From a virus, in the IMG/VR virus record IMGVR_UViG_3300043313_003968, positions 1-34,218 of that record: DNA of 34,218 bases, one strand, 5' to 3'. The position numbers and the translations under genes were made by a program. Positions 33,392 to 34,218 of this stretch are shown here, in pieces. The stretch's first letter is position 1, and every line of letters starts with the position of its first letter. The notes under the pieces were generated by a model. That model saw only the letters and a list, made by a program, of their open reading frames with translations. It had not been told where the DNA came from and ran no database searches.

Positions 33392-34218
33392 GCCGTGGCC
33401 TGCTCAGGGGGAGGGGGAGGCGCGGCGCCGGGTGCGGGTGCGGGGGGCGGCGGGGCCGGTGGTGTCGTCGGGGTGGAGGACGGAAGTCCGCCACCAGGGG
33501 GAGGGGGAGGGGCGGCGTCGCTGGGCGGCACACCGAGGGCCTGCTGCACCTCAGGCGGCAGCGGGGACCCGGTCTGCTGCTGGTGGGCAGCGCGCATGGT
33601 GCCGAACAGCTCGGGGGCGATCTGCTGCAGCACCGCCTCGGTCAGCTCGGGGGAGAGCACGCCCTTCTCCACCACCATCCGGCGGGCCAGCTCCTCGCCC
33701 TCGGGCTTGTCGTCCTCGGTGAAGCCGTGCGCCCGGCGCCAGGCAGCGGCCGAGATCAGGTTCCGGTCGAAGCCGTTGTCGGCCAGCGTCTCGGGGTCGG
33801 CCTGGATGACGATGTCGGAGGGGTCGTACCAGATCGTGGTTCGGCGGATCAGCTCCTCGTCCTGCCCCATCGCCATCAGGGCCTGGCGGAAGTAGACCAT
33901 CGTCATCGCGTCGACGATCATCAGCAGCAGCGGCTCGACGTGCGCCTTGTAGAGGCTCTTGTCGATCTGCACCGCGTTGGAGTACTTCACGTTCGCCAGC
34001 CCGGTGACCACGTCCTTGGGGACGTCGATGCCCTGCATGATCCGATCCAGGGCGCGATCGGCCCGCTCGGCGAGGGCGGGGTCGAAGGAACGCTCAAACT
34101 TGAAGAGCTTAATCGCCTCCCCCAGCTCCTTGGGACCCCGGATCAGCAGTGGCACCACGGCGGCAGCGGAATCCTGGTCGGAGATGGGAGTAGTCATCGC
34201 CGCGATCAGTTCTTCCTC
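33388..34218 (-). CDS. Portal protein, C-terminal part (truncated by right edge)
   Basis: The frame is open through base 34218, so the start is outside; an internal ATG at 34197 is not the real start because the open frame continues upstream (EEELIAAMTTPISDQDSAAA). The visible 276 residues match the stem and wing end of actinophage portals: SAAAVVPLLIRGPKELGEAI, KFERSFDPALAERADRALDR, QGIDVPKDVVTGLANVKYSN, VQIDKSLYKAHVEPLLLMIV, then WYDPSDIVIQADPETLADNG. The tail is Pro/Ala-rich and ends EQATA. Portal forms the dodecameric ring through which DNA is packaged and ejected. The helical end with VLSPELTEAVLQQIAPELF is typical of portal proteins that carry a C-terminal extension. Confidence 0.85.
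   Translation of the reverse strand, partial: EEELIAAMTTPISDQDSAAAVVPLLIRGPKELGEAIKLFKFERSFDPALAERADRALDRIMQGIDVPKDVVTGLANVKYSNAVQIDKSLYKAHVEPLLLMIVDAMTMVYFRQALMAMGQDEELIRRTTIWYDPSDIVIQADPETLADNGFDRNLISAAAWRRAHGFTEDDKPEGEELARRMVVEKGVLSPELTEAVLQQIAPELFGTMRAAHQQQTGSPLPPEVQQALGVPPSDAAPPPPPGGGLPSSTPTTPPAPPPPAPAPGAAPPPPPEQATA

Noticed and set aside
1-34218. tRNA genes, CRISPR arrays, insertion sequences, integrase or attachment sites
   Set aside because: None was recognised: no cloverleaf-like segment with CCA-end signals, no regular spaced repeats, no transposase or integrase motifs in any supported gene.

Overview
The window is the structural gene block of a tailed, siphovirus-type phage or prophage, almost certainly of a high-GC actinobacterial host. 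The DNA is GC-rich, codons favour G/C in third position, and the head and tail proteins resemble those of actinobacteriophages. The host genus cannot be told from the sequence. Every gene I accept lies on the minus strand, so the block reads from right to left. Genes are tightly packed, with many TGATG or ATGA stop/start overlaps. No stretch over 300 bases lacks a gene; the longest gaps are 168 bases (8978-9145) and 116 bases (11221-11336).

Layout in reading order. The C-terminal part of the portal protein (cut by the right edge) is followed by a 385-aa protein with a 2H-phosphoesterase domain. Next comes a giant 2719-aa protein with a HELGH metallopeptidase region and a type IB topoisomerase-like domain, then three small overlapping genes. 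A 1826-aa protein carries an HK97-type prohead protease domain and a second actinophage maturation-protease-associated domain. Two small membrane proteins follow, then the major capsid protein with a fused scaffold-like N-terminus, a capsid-module protein, a tail-tube-like protein, and the connector and tail-completion genes. A pair related to accessory proteins of Streptomyces gas-vesicle clusters comes next. The block ends with the tail assembly chaperones (apparently made by a -1 frameshift), the 1716-aa tape measure with an embedded M15-like peptidase, the distal tail protein, and a Gp37-like minor tail protein that runs off the left edge.

How the genes work together. Portal, protease and scaffold-capsid fusion build and mature the head. 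Connector, stopper and terminator candidates close it and join it to the tail. Chaperones and tape measure set tail assembly and length, and the Dit and Gp37-like proteins begin the tail tip. The unusual part is what is grafted onto this frame: very large head-module proteins with enzyme domains (2H phosphoesterase, zinc peptidase, topoisomerase IB) that could be packaged and injected, and a gas-vesicle-type protein pair sitting where a tail-tube gene is usually found. Two structured intergenic regions flank that pair. These functions are inferred from motifs read by eye; no database search was run.
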